DNA of 64,000 nucleotides from Lutibacter flavus (lineage in GTDB: Bacteria; Bacteroidota; Bacteroidia; Flavobacteriales; Flavobacteriaceae), in assembly GCF_900188355.1 (NCBI RefSeq), contig NZ_FZNX01000004.1:62001-126000 (forward strand). Reading direction: 5' to 3'. Position 1 is the first letter of the stretch. Each line of letters starts with the position of its first letter. Position numbers and translations under genes: made by a program. The notes under the pieces were generated by a model. That model was given only the letters and a program-made list of their open reading frames with translations, ran no database searches and was not told where the DNA came from. Positions 60,568 through 64,000 of this stretch are shown here, piece by piece.

Positions 60568-62313
60568 TTAAGACAGTAAATTCAAACCATCTTCAATTAA
60601 TTTTTTGTGTTTTTTGTTTTGTTTAAGTTCAACCAATTTAGTTAAAACTTTTTTTGAAAAACTATTATTAATAGTATTAACTAATTCATAAATTTCCAAA
60701 AATAACAACCATTCTTCAGAATAATTTTCTAAAACATCATTAAAAATAATTTCAATTTTTTCTAACGCTATTTCTTTTGATTCTCTTATTGTTCTAATGC
60801 TTTTATAATAAGAGTGAAGTTTTAATTCTTTTTCAAAATAGGATATTTTGTGGGTTTTCTCTTTAGGAACTTTATAAATATCATTAAAAGATTCGCAAGA
60901 TGCAGGACCAGAAAACGCTGAAACTATTTCTTTTCCAACAGCCATATCATAAATTCCCCACTCTTGTTTAAATAAAACTTCGTTCTTATAAGTAACGGTA
61001 CAATTTTTAAATGAAATCAATAAAATTTTTCCTTGTAAATCTCTTTTTCCGGTAATAATTTGTCCGCTAACTTTTATGCCACCTTCAAAAAGTAATTCTG
61101 TTTTTAATCCTTCATAAATACCATATACTTCCAAATCTTTGGGAGACATATTTTCAATAGCCAAATTAATTCCTTCAAGTTTTCCAATTGGGCTTCCAAA
61201 TCCCTCTTTATGATAGTTTACGCCGTGGCCAATCAATTCTTTATCTCTTGAAGCCAAAGCAGTTTCACCAGTTGTTTGAATATAAATCGGTTTGTTTTCA
61301 TTGCTAATAACATTTGTAAAAACTCCTGAAATTTGTAAGCCCGTACTTAATTCAATAGTTCCAATATTAGTTGAAGCTATCAATTTTTCAATACCAGACA
61401 AACCACCTTTTCGCAGCGCCATCGTATTTGCAAATTTTTCTAAAACATAGCTTAAATGGGCAAAATTAGGAGTTACAAATAATTGTGGTTGTGGTTTTGT
61501 AATATCAAAATTCATTTTTGCTGCTTCTATTGAATACGCTATTTTTATAACCTCATTTTTTAAACAAGATTTGCTTTCGCCAATTGAAGATAATAATCCA
61601 GCTCCATAAATTTTAGGATTTTCTAACTCACCAATTAAACCATATTCAACAGTCCACCAATGCAGGTTTCTTATTTGAGCCATTTCAGACAAATCGCCCA
61701 AATTATTTTGGAGTTTATTGACAGCTTCCATTGCTTTTTCAATTTCGTCTTTTGAAGTGTTCGGATCTTCTTTTACAATAGATAAATGCCTAACGGCCTC
61801 ATACATTTCATAATCTTTATCAGAAGAAATTGCCTTACTTCCAATTTCGCCAAAACGTCTTAAATATTCAGCATATTCGGGATTTGCAATAATAGGAGCG
61901 TGACCAGCAGCTTCGTGAATGATGTCTGGAGCGGGCGTATATTCAATATGTTCAAGTGTTCTAATATCCGATGCAATTACCAAAACATTATACGCCTGAA
62001 ATTCCATAAACGCGTTTGGAGGAATAAATCCATCAACAGCAACAGCAGCCCATCCAATTTCTTTTAAAATTCGATTCATTCCTTCCATTTTAGGAATGTT
62101 ATCTATTGAAATTCCAGTTTTTTCTAATCCTTCTAAATAGTAACTATGAGCAGTATTTTTTAAATAATCAATATTTAATCGCATTACATACCTCCATACA
62201 GCTTGATTTTGAGCTGTATATGCTTCATAAGGTTGTTTTACAATAAATTTAAGTAAATGTTTTGGCAACTTTTTAGTCACACTATTTAATAATATTTGAT
62301 AATTAGTTTTCAA
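60568..62313 (-). CDS. Phenylalanine 4-monooxygenase (aromatic amino acid hydroxylase), long Bacteroidota form
   Basis: A 581-residue protein. The catalytic domain (about 30-290) has the iron ligands His133 and His138 in DIIHEAAGHAPII and Glu223 in WWTVEYGLIGE. It converts phenylalanine to tyrosine with tetrahydrobiopterin. About 290 further C-terminal residues are absent from the short proteobacterial enzymes. No ACT regulatory domain is seen at the N-terminus. It lies between hpd and fahA with gaps of 16-20 nt. Confidence 0.92.
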   Translation of the reverse strand: MKTNYQILLNSVTKKLPKHLLKFIVKQPYEAYTAQNQAVWRYVMRLNIDYLKNTAHSYYLEGLEKTGISIDNIPKMEGMNRILKEIGWAAVAVDGFIPPNAFMEFQAYNVLVIASDIRTLEHIEYTPAPDIIHEAAGHAPIIANPEYAEYLRRFGEIGSKAISSDKDYEMYEAVRHLSIVKEDPNTSKDEIEKAMEAVNKLQNNLGDLSEMAQIRNLHWWTVEYGLIGELENPKIYGAGLLSSIGESKSCLKNEVIKIAYSIEAAKMNFDITKPQPQLFVTPNFAHLSYVLEKFANTMALRKGGLSGIEKLIASTNIGTIELSTGLQISGVFTNVISNENKPIYIQTTGETALASRDKELIGHGVNYHKEGFGSPIGKLEGINLAIENMSPKDLEVYGIYEGLKTELLFEGGIKVSGQIITGKRDLQGKILLISFKNCTVTYKNEVLFKQEWGIYDMAVGKEIVSAFSGPASCESFNDIYKVPKEKTHKISYFEKELKLHSYYKSIRTIRESKEIALEKIEIIFNDVLENYSEEWLLFLEIYELVNTINNSFSKKVLTKLVELKQNKKHKKLIEDGLNLLS

Positions 62314-62329
62314 ATTCGATACCTATAAA

Positions 62330-63496
62330 TTAAAGGGTTCCTCTATTTTCTTGTTCTCTTTCAATTGCTTCAAACAATGCTTTAAAGTTACCTTTTCCAA
62401 ATGATTGTGCTCCTTTTCTTTGAATAACTTCAAAAAACATTGTTGGTCTGTCTACCACTGGTTTTGTAAATAATTGCAATAAATATCCTTCATCATCTCG
62501 GTCAATTAAAATACCATGTTTTTTTAAAACCTCAATATCTTCATCAATTTCTCCAACACGCTCTAACAAATCATCATAATAATTTTCAGGAACATATAAA
62601 AACTCAACACCTCTATCTCTCATTTTTGAAACTGTAGCTACAATATTATTTGTTGCTACTGCAATATGCTGAACTCCTGGGCCATTATAAAAATCAATAT
62701 ATTCTTCAATTTGCGATTTCTTTTTTCCTTCAGCTGGTTCATTTATTGGAAATTTAATTCTTCCATTTCCATTGGACATTACTTTACTCATTAAAGCAGT
62801 AAAATCAGTCGAAATATCATTATCATCAAACGAAATTATTTGAGCAAACCCCATCACTTTCGCATAAAATTCGCACCATTTATTCATTTCGTTCCAGCCA
62901 ACATTTCCAACCATATGGTCAACAAATTTTAATCCAACCGGACTAGGATTATAGTGTGTTTCCCATTTTTTAAAATTTGGTAAAAATATTCCTGAATAGT
63001 TTTTTCTTTCAACAAAAACATGAACCGTATCTCCATACGTATGAATTCCAGATCGAACTACATATCCGTTTTCACCATCATCTTCTCTTGTTGGTTTCAT
63101 ATAAGATTTGGCACCTCTTTTTGTAGTTTCTTCCCAAGCTTTTGTTGCGTCTTCCACCCAAAGTGCCATAACTTTTACACCATCTCCGTGTTTATTAATA
63201 TGCTCATTAATTTCTCCTCCTTCTTTTAATGAAGTTGTTAAAACTAATCTGATTTTGTCCTGTTTCAAAACATATGAAACCCGATCTTTCATTCCTGTTT
63301 CTAAACCTGCATAAGCTTCAGATTGAAAGCCAAACGCAGTTTTATAATAATGGGCCGATTGCTTTGCATTTCCAACATACAATTCAACATAATCTGTCCC
63401 TAATAAAGGCAGAAAATCTTCGGCATCATTAAATAATTTCTTTAAGGAATATTCGGTGTTTTGTAAGTCTTTTAAATTTTTTATTTCTGCTGACAT
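62330..63496 (-). CDS. hpd: 4-hydroxyphenylpyruvate dioxygenase
   Basis: A 388-residue non-haem iron enzyme making homogentisate. Two vicinal-oxygen-chelate halves are seen (YVELYVGNAKQSAHYYKTAFGF and VDHMVGNVGWNEMNKWCEFY). The metal ligands are His in FVDHMVGNV, His in GVQHIAVATNNI and Glu in FFEVIQRKGAQSFGKGNFKALFEAIE. Confidence 0.96.
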   Translation of the reverse strand: MSAEIKNLKDLQNTEYSLKKLFNDAEDFLPLLGTDYVELYVGNAKQSAHYYKTAFGFQSEAYAGLETGMKDRVSYVLKQDKIRLVLTTSLKEGGEINEHINKHGDGVKVMALWVEDATKAWEETTKRGAKSYMKPTREDDGENGYVVRSGIHTYGDTVHVFVERKNYSGIFLPNFKKWETHYNPSPVGLKFVDHMVGNVGWNEMNKWCEFYAKVMGFAQIISFDDNDISTDFTALMSKVMSNGNGRIKFPINEPAEGKKKSQIEEYIDFYNGPGVQHIAVATNNIVATVSKMRDRGVEFLYVPENYYDDLLERVGEIDEDIEVLKKHGILIDRDDEGYLLQLFTKPVVDRPTMFFEVIQRKGAQSFGKGNFKALFEAIEREQENRGTL

Positions 63497-63508
63497 TTTT
63501 TAATATTT

Positions 63509-64000
63509 TTAGTGTGTTTTCCAAGATTTATAGTAATCTTCAACCTGTAATTTTAATGCTTCTTCAGTAATAGATAATGGCCTAAAAGGATCAATCATTA
63601 CAGCTAGTTCTTCAGTTTCTTTTTTACCAATACTTCGTTCAATTGCTCCTGGATGAGGACCGTGAGGAATTCCGCCTGGATGCAGAGTAATCTGACCTTT
63701 TTCAATGTTATTTCTACTCATAAAATCTCCATCAACATAATATAATAGTTCATCAGAATCTATGTTTGAATGATGGTATGGAGCTGGAACGGATTTTGGA
63801 TGATAATCATACATTCTAGGCACAAAACTGCACACGACAAATCCTGCCGACTCCCAAGTTTGATGAATAGGAGGTGGCATGTGAATTCTTCCAGTTATAG
63901 GTTCAAAATTGTGAATTGAAAATGCAAAAGGATAATGAAATCCATCCCATCCAACAACATCAAAAGGGTGGTTTCCATAACTATATTCCCACATATTTCC
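63509..64000 (-). CDS. hmgA: Homogentisate 1,2-dioxygenase, C-terminal part (cut by window edge)
   Basis: About 164 C-terminal residues are in the window; the frame is open to the edge (GNMWEYSYGNHPFDVVGWDG). HNFEPITGRIHMPPPIHQTWE, FVVCSFVPR, PYHHSNIDSDELLYYVDG and HPGGIPHGPHPGA carry the iron-binding His and Glu residues of the family. It opens the homogentisate ring to maleylacetoacetate and is 12 nt upstream of hpd in the same operon. No maleylacetoacetate isomerase gene is visible in the part of the operon shown. Confidence 0.95.
   Translation of the reverse strand, partial: GNMWEYSYGNHPFDVVGWDGFHYPFAFSIHNFEPITGRIHMPPPIHQTWESAGFVVCSFVPRMYDYHPKSVPAPYHHSNIDSDELLYYVDGDFMSRNNIEKGQITLHPGGIPHGPHPGAIERSIGKKETEELAVMIDPFRPLSITEEALKLQVEDYYKSWKTH

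Overview
The window is AT-rich bacterial DNA from a gliding-type member of the Flavobacteriaceae (Bacteroidota). Support for this comes from type IX secretion parts (a T9SS plug protein and a C-terminal sorting domain on a secreted protease), a RemB-like gliding protein, a Na+-pumping NADH dehydrogenase operon, several DUF families typical of the phylum, and -7 promoter elements of the TAnnTTTG form. The genus cannot be assigned from the sequence alone.

Layout. 1-7.8 kb: the start of a leftward sigma-factor-like gene, two tandem paralogous lipoproteins that share an unusual promoter, two TonB-like proteins, then deoC, a sugar N-acetyltransferase and remB. 7.8-13.2 kb: CoA-transferase, methionine aminopeptidase, cupin, methyltransferase, the flavin transferase ApbE, and an OmpA-type lipoprotein. 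13.2-22.8 kb (leftward): a small conserved gene, a T9SS-secreted M43 metalloprotease, and the complete nqrABCDEF operon. ApbE nearby is the expected flavinylating enzyme for NqrB and NqrC. 22.9-24.2 kb: the T9SS plug gene.

24.2-34.2 kb is an accessory region. From about 24.6 to 30.7 kb single genes (cyclase-like protein, PD-(D/E)XK nuclease, membrane-anchored PIN-domain protein, small membrane protein, TPR-SHOCT protein, GNAT) are separated by related non-coding sequences. At least three of the genes are bracketed by their own inverted repeats of the form GTTNNN...NNNAAC followed by AAT. This looks like an integron-type cassette array without an integrase in the window, and it is the most interesting part of the sequence. 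A PH-domain protein, a GH43 glycosidase and an rsgA gene follow.

34.2-49.8 kb: mostly core genes (apaG, DUF3667, NRDE protein, pruA, rsmG, fatty-acid desaturase, aminotransferase, ATP-grasp ligase plus GNAT, dodecin, YyaL-like lipoprotein, DUF1304, mscS, tsaB). It includes a DUF2490 gene broken by a 10-bp tandem duplication, a MITE-like inverted-repeat element and a possible structured RNA. 49.9-56.4 kb (leftward): TolC, an SCO/DUF420 assembly group, and the cytochrome oxidase subunit III/III/IV genes with heme O synthase. 56.6-56.8 kb: tRNA-Gly and tRNA-Leu.

56.9-58.4 kb is a gene graveyard: remnants of a sialate O-acetylesterase and of the [NiFe]-hydrogenase maturation gene hypE flank a Ni/Co-transporter-like gene, with REP-like palindromes between. 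58.4-64 kb (leftward): the phenylalanine/tyrosine breakdown operon (hmgA, hpd, phenylalanine hydroxylase, fahA, flavin reductase), with hmgA cut by the window edge. No rRNA genes, CRISPR arrays or intact insertion sequences were seen.
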